Origin: Geomicrobium halophilum
Lineage (GTDB): Bacteria; Bacillota; Bacilli; Bacillales; Marinococcaceae
NCBI RefSeq assembly: GCF_014207655.1
Contig: NZ_JACHHJ010000003.1
Span: 62,001 to 126,000, forward strand
Length of the DNA: 64,000 bases
Reading direction: 5' to 3'
Part shown: in pieces, positions 56,340 to 64,000 of the stretch
Position numbering within the stretch: position 1 is the first letter of the stretch
Layout of the letters: each line of letters opens with the position of its first letter
Program-made: the position numbers and the translations under genes
Notes under the pieces: generated by a model
What the model was told of the DNA's origin: nothing
The model's database searches: none
What the model saw: only the letters and a program-made list of their open reading frames with translations

Positions 56340-58055
56340 TTATTCATGAAAATCAAGGCCCGATTGTACTTCTTTTACATAGCCGGCGCGGATAACATAG
56401 TCCCCGAAGGATTCGCCTTCGTAACGTTCTTTCGCATACTGATGAATCATAGGCTGGAGTTCTTCGAGGATTTTTTCTTCACCAATATTTTCTCGGTATA
56501 ATTTATTGAGTCGATCCCCGGCAAAGCCAGCCCCTAAATACATATTATATTTTCCTGGAGCTTTTCCGATAAAGCCGATTTCTCCAAGAGCCGGCCGGGA
56601 GCAACCATTAGGGCAGCCCGACATGCGAATAATAATGTCCTCATCTTGTAACCCAGCTTCTTCCGTGATGCCTTCGAGTTTGTCTAAGAGAGACGGGAAG
56701 TAGCGTTCTGATTCCGCCATCGCCAATTCACAGGTCGGAAAAGCGACACAAGCCATGGAGTTTCTCCGTAATGCAGAATCGTTGTTTCCATCAGAGAGAC
56801 CATATTTTTCAACCAACTCATCAATTTGCCGTTTCTTGTAATTCGTAACATTGCTGATGACAAGGTTTTGGTTAGGCGTTAACCGAAAATCTCCGGTATG
56901 GATTTTGGCAATCTCCCTAAGCCCAGTCTTAAGCTGATCGTCATCAGTATCCTTGATGCGTCCATTTTGGATGAATAAAGTTAGATGCCATCGACCTTTT
57001 TGACCTTTTACCCAGCCATAACGATCTCCGTTATGTTCGAAATGGTACGGTCGCTCCTCTGCAAGTTGCCATCCTAACCTTTCGTTTAATTCATTTTTAA
57101 CCCAATCAATCCCCCGGGCATCAATGGTGTACTTAAAACGGGCATTCTTTCTTTCAGAACGGTTGCCGTAATCCCGTTGAATAGCAATAATATGTTCAGC
57201 TACTTCGATCACTTCGTCCGGTTTGCAAAAACCAATGACCCGTGACAACTGGGGATACGTTGCAGTATCGCCATGAGTCATCCCCATGCCGCCGCCAACA
57301 GCAACGTTAAAGCCTTGTAACTCATCATCTTCTACAACCGCGATAAAACCAAGATCTTGAGAAAATATATCCACATCGTTGGAAGGCGGAACAGCAATGC
57401 CGATTTTAAATTTTCGCGGCAAGTAAACATCCCCATAGAGGGGTTCCGTTTCTTCTTTGCTGTCCACGACTTTTTCTTCGTCGAGCCAGATTTCATGATA
57501 AGCGTTGGTTTTTGGAGAAAGGTCATCGCTCAACCGCTTTGCCCACTCGTATACGTCCTCATGAATCTTTGATTGATAGGGATTCGGATTACACATGACA
57601 TTTCTGTTCACATCTCCACAAGCCGCGAGTGTATCCAGCAAGGAGTCGTTGATCTCCTTAATATTTTTCTTCATGTTCCATTTTAAAATACCGTGCATTT
57701 GAAACGCTTGACGTGTCGTTAGACGCAATGATCCATCGCCATATTTACGGGCTACGTTATCCATGACCAGCCATTGCTCTGGTGTTGCAACACCGCCTGG
57801 GGCACGCACACGCACCATGAACTGGTAAGCCGGCTCTAGTTTCTGTTGGCGGCGTTCATTACGTAAATCCCGGTCATCCTGCAGGTAACTTCCATGGAAC
57901 TTCAACAACCGCTTATCGTCTTCGTTCATCCCCGCGCTGATCGGTTCCTCCAGGCTCTCTGCAAGGGTCCCCCGTAAGTAATTGCTCTCTCTTTTAATTC
58001 GCTCGACATCACTTGGAGGCCCATCTTGCGTTGAAGCTGATTTATTTTCCGCCAT
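56340..58055 (-). CDS. cysI: Sulfite reductase, hemoprotein subunit
   Basis: CysI reduces sulfite to sulfide at a siroheme-4Fe4S centre. The cluster cysteines are in [18 protein letters not shown] (Cys-x5-Cys) and [18 protein letters not shown] (Cys-x3-Cys). The two sulfite/nitrite reductase half-domains are both present. I use the ATG at 58055 after AAAGGAGCG, giving 571 residues. It begins 14 bases after cysJ ends. Confidence 0.96.
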   Translation of the reverse strand: MAENKSASTQDGPPSDVERIKRESNYLRGTLAESLEEPISAGMNEDDKRLLKFHGSYLQDDRDLRNERRQQKLEPAYQFMVRVRAPGGVATPEQWLVMDNVARKYGDGSLRLTTRQAFQMHGILKWNMKKNIKEINDSLLDTLAACGDVNRNVMCNPNPYQSKIHEDVYEWAKRLSDDLSPKTNAYHEIWLDEEKVVDSKEETEPLYGDVYLPRKFKIGIAVPPSNDVDIFSQDLGFIAVVEDDELQGFNVAVGGGMGMTHGDTATYPQLSRVIGFCKPDEVIEVAEHIIAIQRDYGNRSERKNARFKYTIDARGIDWVKNELNERLGWQLAEERPYHFEHNGDRYGWVKGQKGRWHLTLFIQNGRIKDTDDDQLKTGLREIAKIHTGDFRLTPNQNLVISNVTNYKKRQIDELVEKYGLSDGNNDSALRRNSMACVAFPTCELAMAESERYFPSLLDKLEGITEEAGLQDEDIIIRMSGCPNGCSRPALGEIGFIGKAPGKYNMYLGAGFAGDRLNKLYRENIGEEKILEELQPMIHQYAKERYEGESFGDYVIRAGYVKEVQSGLDFHE

Positions 58056-58069
58056 TCTTTTCGCTCCTT

Positions 58070-59938
58070 TCAATACACGTCACGCTGATAACGCTTCTGC
58101 AGTTTCAATTCTTCTAAATAAGCGACCGCTTCCTCGTCACTCATATTCCCTTCCTGTTTAATAATTGTGGTAAGCGTATCGTGCACATCACTTGCCATGT
58201 ACTTTTCGTCTCCACACACATATACGACCGCACCTTCTTGCAGCCAATGGAAAAGATCCTGGCTTTTTTCTAGCATGCGGTGTTGTACATAGACTTTCTC
58301 CTCGTTATCCCGGGAAAAGGCGACATCCATTCGTGTGAGCACACCTTCTTTCAACCACCGCTGCCATTCAACTTGATAAAGAAAATCTGACATAAAATAC
58401 TGCTCACCAAAGAAAAACCATGTTTGCCCTTCAGCACCTATTTCCTCTCGCTCTTCCAAGAAAGATCGAAATGGTGCGGCACCCGTTCCAGGTCCAATCA
58501 TAATAATTGGGGTGTCCGGATCTTCGGGAAGCTTGAAATTCGGATTTTTATGCACATAAACGGGTAAATAGTCGCCCGATTCTGCACGTTCTGCACATTG
58601 TCCTGAACAGACACCCGTGCGATCGCGTCCGTGGGCATCATATCGCACCGTACCGATCGTAAGATGAACCTCCTCCGGATTGGCCTTATAACTGCTTGCA
58701 ATAGAGTAGAGACGAGCAGGAAGCTTCCGAAGAATAGTGATAAATTGGTTTGCAGGGACTTCCCAAGGGGCAAAATCCTTTGCTAAATCGAGTAAATCTC
58801 GACCTGTGATATAGTCTCTTAAATCATCCTCCCTACCTTCTTCCAGGAGTTGACCCAATTCGTTATTCGCAGAAAACGCTGCTGCCTTTTCCAGCAATGG
58901 TTTGGTGAGAACCGTAATCTCGAAGTTACCGATCAGAGCGTCTCGCAAAGAGCGCACGTCCCCTTGTTTATTTACCGAAACAAGCTCTTGAGAGTCCCAA
59001 TTCATTTCCTCGATCAGCATGTCCACGAGGGTTGGGTCGTTTTCAGGATAAATCCCTAAGCTATCTCCCGGTTCAAACTCAAGATTTGAATCTTCAAGGG
59101 ACAATTCAAGATGGCGGTTTTCCTTATTGGATCCCCGCCCACTAAGATTCAAATTCTCCAGGATTTCGGCCTTAAAAGGATTCTTTCTCGAATAGACGAG
59201 TTGCTCACTTTGCATAGAGGTACCATTTTGACCTAGTTGAGGGGGTGTCGCGAGATCCGAAGAGCTCCCTTCTGCACGATCGTTCAAGATCCCTAATACT
59301 CCATCAAACCACTCTTCTGCAGCTTCATCGAAATCAACGTCACAATCTACCCGTGCGTGAAGACGTTCACCCCCTAACTCTTCCAGGCGTTTATCGATAT
59401 CTTTACCGGCTTGACAGAAAAATTCATATGAAAGATCTCCTAAGGAAAGCACTGAAAATTGCATTCCATCTAATTTAGGTGCCTTTCTGCTATTTAGAGT
59501 TTCAAAGAAAGACAGTCCTGGTTCTGGAGGATCTCCTTCGCCATGAGTGGCTACAAAGACTAATAGATTTTCGACTTTCTTCAAGTTCCTCGGCTTAAAT
59601 TCCAGCATTGAAGAAAGAGTAACCTCATAATTACGTTCTTCTAATTTCTTAGACATATCTTCGGCTAATTCCTGGCAATTTCCTGTCTCGGAGCCAAAGA
59701 GGATCGTTACTTCTTGCGTTTTCAACTGGGTATTGCTTTGCTCAAGTGTCGCTGTTGCTGGCGGATCTTGCAAAGCTACAGCCGTCTCTGCAGCTGCGGA
59801 TCCCACCTGCGGTGCAGCTGCTAGGTAGCCGCTCAACCATTGTTTTTGCCCGTCCGTAAGCGTAGGCAGTAAGCGATTGAGGAGCTCAGCCTGCTCTTGG
59901 CTAAAAGGACTGTCTGTTACCTGAAGTGGCAACGACAT
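58070..59938 (-). CDS. cysJ: Sulfite reductase, flavoprotein subunit
   Basis: CysJ passes electrons from NADPH via FAD and FMN to CysI. The flavodoxin domain starts near residue 75 with [19 protein letters not shown]; the FAD domain has [20 protein letters not shown], and the NADPH domain [19 protein letters not shown], ending [11 protein letters not shown] place the start at 59938 (or the TTG two codons on, which is better spaced from GGAGG), giving about 622 residues. It is the first gene of cysJI. Confidence 0.95.
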   Translation of the reverse strand: MSLPLQVTDSPFSQEQAELLNRLLPTLTDGQKQWLSGYLAAAPQVGSAAAETAVALQDPPATATLEQSNTQLKTQEVTILFGSETGNCQELAEDMSKKLEERNYEVTLSSMLEFKPRNLKKVENLLVFVATHGEGDPPEPGLSFFETLNSRKAPKLDGMQFSVLSLGDLSYEFFCQAGKDIDKRLEELGGERLHARVDCDVDFDEAAEEWFDGVLGILNDRAEGSSSDLATPPQLGQNGTSMQSEQLVYSRKNPFKAEILENLNLSGRGSNKENRHLELSLEDSNLEFEPGDSLGIYPENDPTLVDMLIEEMNWDSQELVSVNKQGDVRSLRDALIGNFEITVLTKPLLEKAAAFSANNELGQLLEEGREDDLRDYITGRDLLDLAKDFAPWEVPANQFITILRKLPARLYSIASSYKANPEEVHLTIGTVRYDAHGRDRTGVCSGQCAERAESGDYLPVYVHKNPNFKLPEDPDTPIIMIGPGTGAAPFRSFLEEREEIGAEGQTWFFFGEQYFMSDFLYQVEWQRWLKEGVLTRMDVAFSRDNEEKVYVQHRMLEKSQDLFHWLQEGAVVYVCGDEKYMASDVHDTLTTIIKQEGNMSDEEAVAYLEELKLQKRYQRDVY

Positions 59939-60074
59939 CACCTCCAAAATAAATAAGTATTTATCATCAGCGTTTTCCCTAAATTTGCACATGAAAAATG
60001 GCACAAAACTGAAAACGCTCTATAAATAGAAGCGCATGATGTTCCACTTAAAAACATCTAAATAAGTGAATTTT

Positions 60075-60103
60075 ATATTACTTCCATTATTCTTATGTGT
60101 CAA
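60075..60103 (-). promoter_or_regulatory. Sigma-A promoter of cysJI
   Basis: TTGACA (60098-60103) and TAATAT (60075-60080) are 17 bases apart on the minus strand, about 140 bases before cysJ. The leader holds no riboswitch that I can recognise. The rest of the 300-bp gap up to lemA is AT-rich. Confidence 0.7.
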
Positions 60104-60304
60104 GTAGGCTTTATGTGCATATATGTTCATTTCCCCAATTCGTACTGAAATTCTTACATATTTTCAGCTATGAACGTCGATTTTTGAATGTTTATGGCTT
60201 GTAATGGATTTTTTTATGTTGAAGTCATACGCTTACTGAAGCCAAAGGATGAAAGAAACACGTATATTCGTTTATAATAGAGAGAAAGAGGAGGGAATTC
60301 AACG

Positions 60305-60898
60305 ATGGGAATTGGAACCGTATTATTAATATTGGTACTTATCCTCGTGGCAGGCATAGGAATTTTTGCCATCACTTGGTTCAGTTCATACAATACCCTT
60401 GTGAAAAAAAGAAATTGGGTGGAGGAAGCCTGGGCTCAAATTGATGTGCAGTTAAAACGACGGTACGACTTGATCCCGAATCTTGTAGAGACGGTGAAAG
60501 GCTATGCGCAACATGAACAGGAAACACTAACTCAAGTGATTGAAAAGCGGCAGCAAATTAATAACCCTAACAATAGCCGCAATGAACAAATGGAAGCGAA
60601 CAATCAGCTGCAAAACATGATGGGGCGCCTTTTTGCCCTCCGGGAAGACTATCCTGATCTCAAAGCCAACGAGAACTTTCTGAAACTCCAGGAAGAGCTG
60701 ACGTCTACCGAAAATAAAATTGCTTATTCCCGTCAGCTATACAACAATACAGTTATGGAATACAACACAAAGATCCAATCCATCCCGACAAACTTTGTTG
60801 CCGGTGTTCATAACTTCATTCAACAGGAAATGCTGGAAACTCCTCCGGAAGAACGGGAAAATGTCAAAGTTGATTTTAATACGGGCGATCGTTCATGA
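60305..60898 (+). CDS. LemA family protein
   Basis: The 197-residue protein has one N-terminal membrane helix (about residues 5-25) and a four-helix bundle with RRYDLIPNLVETVKGYAQHE, the family mark, and AYSRQLYNNTVMEYN. LemA proteins often pair with the membrane protease HtpX, and their role is unclear. GAGGAGGG precedes the ATG, and a TATAAT stands at 60273. Its stop overlaps the htpX start by four bases. Confidence 0.9.
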   Translation: MGIGTVLLILVLILVAGIGIFAITWFSSYNTLVKKRNWVEEAWAQIDVQLKRRYDLIPNLVETVKGYAQHEQETLTQVIEKRQQINNPNNSRNEQMEANNQLQNMMGRLFALREDYPDLKANENFLKLQEELTSTENKIAYSRQLYNNTVMEYNTKIQSIPTNFVAGVHNFIQQEMLETPPEERENVKVDFNTGDRS

Positions 60899-61770
60899 TT
60901 ATGTACAAACAGATCGAGCGCAATAAGCGGAATACCGTGTTTATTGTTGCTGGTTTTATCATTTTCGTACTCCTCGTGGGAGCGGCCATCACTTACTTTT
61001 TGAATGGAGAGATCTATACTGGGTTGATTTTAGCCGTCGTTATGGGTGGTGGATATACTCTAATGATGCTCATGTCCAGTACAAACGTGGTCATGCGCAT
61101 GAATCATGCCCATGAGATTAAGGATGGGAGTCAACATCAAAGACTTTGGGATGCAGTGGATAATATGGCCATGGTCGCGCGGATCCCCCGCCCCCGTCTT
61201 TTTATCATTAAAGACCAAAGCCCGAACGCATTCGCCACCGGTACTTCTCCAAAAAATGGGGCGGTTGCCGTTACCACCGGACTGCTCGATAGACTCAATC
61301 ACGAGGAGATCGAAGGCGTGATTGCCCATGAGGTGGCGCACATTCGCAACTACGACATTCGTTTGTCAACCATTGCCGTGGCTCTTGTTTCGGTCGTTGC
61401 CATCCTTAGTGATCTCGGATTGCGCATGATGTTTTTCTCCCGAGGCGGTAATAACAAGCAACATCCCATCATGCTGATTTTCGCGCTTGTACTCATTATT
61501 ATATCACCGTTAATCGCGACGATGATCCGCCTTGCCATCTCAAGAAACCGGGAATATCTTGCAGACGCCAGTGCCGTGGACTTAACGAGAAATCCAAATG
61601 CGTTGGCTTCGGCACTGAAGAAAATTTCAGGCGTTTCGCAACCCGTGCGAGAAGCATCTGGGGCATCAGCATCGCTTTATTTTTCTGATCCACTGAAAAA
61701 GAAAACGGCGCAATTATTTTCATCTCACCCACCGCCGGAAAAACGAATTGAACGGCTGTACCAGATGTAA
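60895..61770 (+). CDS. htpX: Membrane zinc metalloprotease HtpX
   Basis: HtpX (peptidase M48B) degrades damaged membrane proteins. The zinc site is VIAHEVAHIRNYDIR, with the third ligand Glu in SRNREYLADASAVDLTR. Two helices precede the active site and two follow it, so the catalytic face is cytoplasmic. The protein is 291 residues. It is translationally coupled to lemA. Confidence 0.94.
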   Translation: MIMYKQIERNKRNTVFIVAGFIIFVLLVGAAITYFLNGEIYTGLILAVVMGGGYTLMMLMSSTNVVMRMNHAHEIKDGSQHQRLWDAVDNMAMVARIPRPRLFIIKDQSPNAFATGTSPKNGAVAVTTGLLDRLNHEEIEGVIAHEVAHIRNYDIRLSTIAVALVSVVAILSDLGLRMMFFSRGGNNKQHPIMLIFALVLIIISPLIATMIRLAISRNREYLADASAVDLTRNPNALASALKKISGVSQPVREASGASASLYFSDPLKKKTAQLFSSHPPPEKRIERLYQM

Positions 61771-61821
61771 CGTCCACTTCTTTATTTACAAGAGAGGTTA
61801 TGAACACCTTTTACTATGTTA

Positions 61822-61852
61822 ATGTACGCTAGAATTGGCGTGCATATTTTTT
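61822..61852 (+). terminator. Terminator after htpX
   Basis: ATGTACGC pairs with GCGTGCAT (one G-T pair) and is followed by ATTTTTT on the plus strand. Confidence 0.75.
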
Positions 61853-61926
61853 ATCCATTAGATAAAACCAGGGTGCCCGTGATATAGTAGGAGTAGATTT
61901 TCACTATAGAAAAGAGGCGTCGTATC

Positions 61927-63003
61927 ATGGCTCAACAAACTTTAGAAGTTTTGCAATCGACGGATTTGAAACCAAAGCCAGATTCCTCAGAACTCGCTTT
62001 TGGCAAGTATTTTACCGATCATATGTTTATGATGGACTATGCTGCTGATAAAGGTTGGCAGCGCCCACGGATCGTTCCCTATCAACCATTAACCATGGAT
62101 CCATCAGCAATGGTTTTTCATTACGGCCAGACGGTCTTTGAAGGATTAAAAGCATACCGCATGTCTGATGGCGATATTCGTCTTTTTCGTCCTGAAGAGA
62201 ATTTTAAACGAATGAATCACTCCAGTGAGAGACTCAGCATCCCTCCAATTGATGAAGACTTGATGCTTGATTACTTAAAAGAACTTGTAAAACTCGAAAA
62301 AGAGTGGATTCCTACCGAACCGGGGACATCTCTTTACATTCGCCCCATGATCATTTCTACAGAAGAAAGCCTGAATGTGGCGCCTTCGAATACCTACACA
62401 TTTATGATTATCTTGTCGCCGGTCGGTTCTTTTTACAAAGAAGGGATCAATCCCGTTGGTATTTTTGTTGAAGATGAATACACGCGTGCTGCTCCAGGTG
62501 GGACAGGCAATGCCAAAACCGCTGGTAATTATTGTGCCGCGTACAAAGCTCAAGAACGGGCGACGGCTAACAATAAGGCTCAGGTGCTTTGGCTTGATGC
62601 GATTGAAAAGAAATATATCGAAGAAGTCGGGAGTATGAATGTTTTTTTCAAAATTGACGGAGAAATTCATACACCTGTATTAAATGGAAGCATACTGGAA
62701 GGCATTACGCGAAAAAGTGTTATCGAACTTTTGGAACATCTGGAAATGCCCGTTCAAGAACGCCAGATTTCCATGGATGAGGTAATCGCTGCTCATGAAG
62801 CAGGAACCCTTCAGGAAGTCTTCGGCACAGGCACTGCTGCCGTTATATCCCCGGTAGGTTCGTTGCAATACAAGGATCAAGATTATGTCGTTAACAACGG
62901 GAAAATGGGCGAAACCGCGAAGCAACTGTACGAAACGTTAATCGGAATCCAAACAGGACGCCTGAAGGATCCATTTGGATGGACCGTGATGTTGGAAGCG
63001 TAA
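61927..63003 (+). CDS. ilvE: Branched-chain amino acid aminotransferase
   Basis: This PLP enzyme transfers the amino group between leucine, isoleucine or valine and 2-oxoglutarate. The PLP lysine is in GTGNAKTAGNYCAAYKAQE, and MVFHYGQTVFEGLKAYR and EVFGTGTAAVISPVGSL are fold-type IV marks. The 358-residue length is typical of the IlvE/IlvK group of bacilli. AGAGGCG precedes the ATG. It is monocistronic between terminators. Confidence 0.95.
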   Translation: MAQQTLEVLQSTDLKPKPDSSELAFGKYFTDHMFMMDYAADKGWQRPRIVPYQPLTMDPSAMVFHYGQTVFEGLKAYRMSDGDIRLFRPEENFKRMNHSSERLSIPPIDEDLMLDYLKELVKLEKEWIPTEPGTSLYIRPMIISTEESLNVAPSNTYTFMIILSPVGSFYKEGINPVGIFVEDEYTRAAPGGTGNAKTAGNYCAAYKAQERATANNKAQVLWLDAIEKKYIEEVGSMNVFFKIDGEIHTPVLNGSILEGITRKSVIELLEHLEMPVQERQISMDEVIAAHEAGTLQEVFGTGTAAVISPVGSLQYKDQDYVVNNGKMGETAKQLYETLIGIQTGRLKDPFGWTVMLEA

Positions 63004-63067
63004 AAAGGGGGGCCTCAAAAGTCCTTTTTCGGAATTTCGATCCCCCGACATTGAATAGTTCAAAATA

Positions 63068-63103
63068 ATCCCGTACCACTTTTTAAGTGATACGGGATTT
63101 TTC
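63068..63103 (+). terminator. Terminator after ilvE
   Basis: ATCCCGTA-C-CACTT pairs with AAGTG-A-TACGGGAT and is followed by TTTTTCG, just before the convergent reductase gene. Confidence 0.85.
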
Positions 63104-63118
63104 GTCTAATCATTCATC

Positions 63119-64000
63119 TTACTGTGACTTAAATCGATCATTATGCGAAGATACACGGGCATAACGGTCTGCATCAGGATGTATATACAACTTCGCTGCG
63201 TTTACTGCTAACGCAGCATCCGTAAAGGTTCCGGCAATAAGTGGGATACTGCTTGAATGGTTCGAGATATCCCCTGCCGCAAATATCCCCGTGGCATCTG
63301 TTTCCATTTGATTGGACGTCCGCAATCGACGTTCCTCCACTTTTAAGCCTATCGAATTATGATCAAGAAAACTCAAATCCGGCTGGTAACCGTGATTAAC
63401 AATGACAGCGTCCGTCTTTCGAAACTGGCACTGTTCATTTTCACAATGCTTCAATGTGACATTTTCGATACAACATGTACCATCTTGACTCGATTCTAAA
63501 TCGTCGATAGCATACGGGGTAAGTATATCAATAGAGGAATTTCGCATCCTTGCGACGAACTTCTCATGACCGCCAAATTGATCACGCCGATGGACCACAG
63601 TGACGCTTTTTGCAATCGGTTCAAGTTCATTCGCCCAATCTACAGCAGAATTCCCTCCACCTGAGATAACAACATCTTTACCTCGAAACTTTCCCAGCTC
63701 TTTCACGGCATAGTAAAGGTTGGTTGTTTCAAATTTCTCAGCACCTGGTATGTTCAACTTTGTTTGCTTTAATATCCCATATCCCGTTGCCAAGATGATC
63801 GTTTTAGAATAATGGTCACGGTTTTTGTTTGTGGTGATATGAAAGTAACCATTATCCATTTTCTTTATGTCTATGACTTGCTCCCCAAGCACAATCGTAG
63901 GCTGGAAAGTAAATGCCTGATCAGTAAGTTGGGAGATGAGCTGAGCCCCCGTGGTTGGAGGCAAACCTCCGACGTCCCAAATCGTCTTTTCCTTATAAAC
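63119..64000 (-). CDS. Ferredoxin-NADP reductase, YumC type (partial)
   Basis: The gene is cut by the window edge; its N-terminal FAD motif lies outside. The visible part starts KTIWDVGGLPPTTGAQLISQ and shows the NADP site DVVISGGGNSAVDWANELE, then a C-terminal ATGIFAAGDISNHSSSIPLI segment. No CxxC pair lies between the nucleotide sites, which separates it from thioredoxin reductases and fits the YumC-type ferredoxin/flavodoxin-NADP reductases. It converges with ilvE. Confidence 0.85.
   Translation of the reverse strand, partial: VYKEKTIWDVGGLPPTTGAQLISQLTDQAFTFQPTIVLGEQVIDIKKMDNGYFHITTNKNRDHYSKTIILATGYGILKQTKLNIPGAEKFETTNLYYAVKELGKFRGKDVVISGGGNSAVDWANELEPIAKSVTVVHRRDQFGGHEKFVARMRNSSIDILTPYAIDDLESSQDGTCCIENVTLKHCENEQCQFRKTDAVIVNHGYQPDLSFLDHNSIGLKVEERRLRTSNQMETDATGIFAAGDISNHSSSIPLIAGTFTDAALAVNAAKLYIHPDADRYARVSSHNDRFKSQ

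Overview
The window looks like the chromosome of a spore-forming, probably halophilic or alkaliphilic Bacillaceae species. Backbone genes follow Bacillus subtilis-like groupings: yunB-dfrA-thyA-yunC-yunD-yunF, sufCDSUB, metNPQ, gcvH-yusI, fadNAE, thi, cysJI. Several exported proteins carry long Asp/Glu-rich stretches (MetQ, the lipoprotein at 10970-11989), which suggests a saline habitat. I cannot fix the genus from sequence alone; a Salicibibacter-like organism is a guess.

Layout. (1) 371-5621: backbone block of YunB, DHFR, thymidylate synthase, YunC, YunD and YunF, all on the minus strand. (2) 5770-27500: an accessory island between yunF and sufB, made of decayed genes, small membrane proteins, group II intron remnants, transposase fragments, a KtrAB potassium transporter between two ~510-bp direct repeats, and a tyrosine integrase next to sufB. 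The 3' end of sufB (its last codons) recurs at 16389 and 5770, each time joined to the same ~35-bp element end. The best reading is two integrative elements inserted in tandem at the sufB 3' end. The original sufB terminator appears to be stranded at 5710-5738, next to yunF. (3) 27469-33405: the Fe-S assembly operon sufCDSUB and yurZ. (4) 33586-39593: a BCCT carrier, a methionine ABC importer under a SAM-I riboswitch, GcvH and YusI. (5) 39746-48579: a repeat element and a frameshifted prenyltransferase, the fadNAE beta-oxidation operon behind a palindromic FadR-type operator, two spore coat-like genes, and a two-subunit sigma factor pair (SigO/RsoA type). (6) 48615-64000: thioredoxin reductase-like enzyme, thiazole-branch thiamine genes behind a TPP riboswitch, DinB protein, assimilatory sulfite reductase with an acyl-CoA dehydrogenase-like enzyme, LemA/HtpX, a branched-chain aminotransferase, and a partial ferredoxin-NADP reductase at the right edge.

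The most unusual signal is in the island. A short repeat (26-29 bp, same orientation in every copy) has two 11-bp arms around a 6-7-bp centre, like the sites used by Xer-type tyrosine recombinases. It sits just 3' of many single small genes, and one copy has been split by a group II intron. Together with a decayed tyrosine recombinase inside the same array, this resembles a cassette-type gene capture system. That is an inference from sequence pattern and needs testing.
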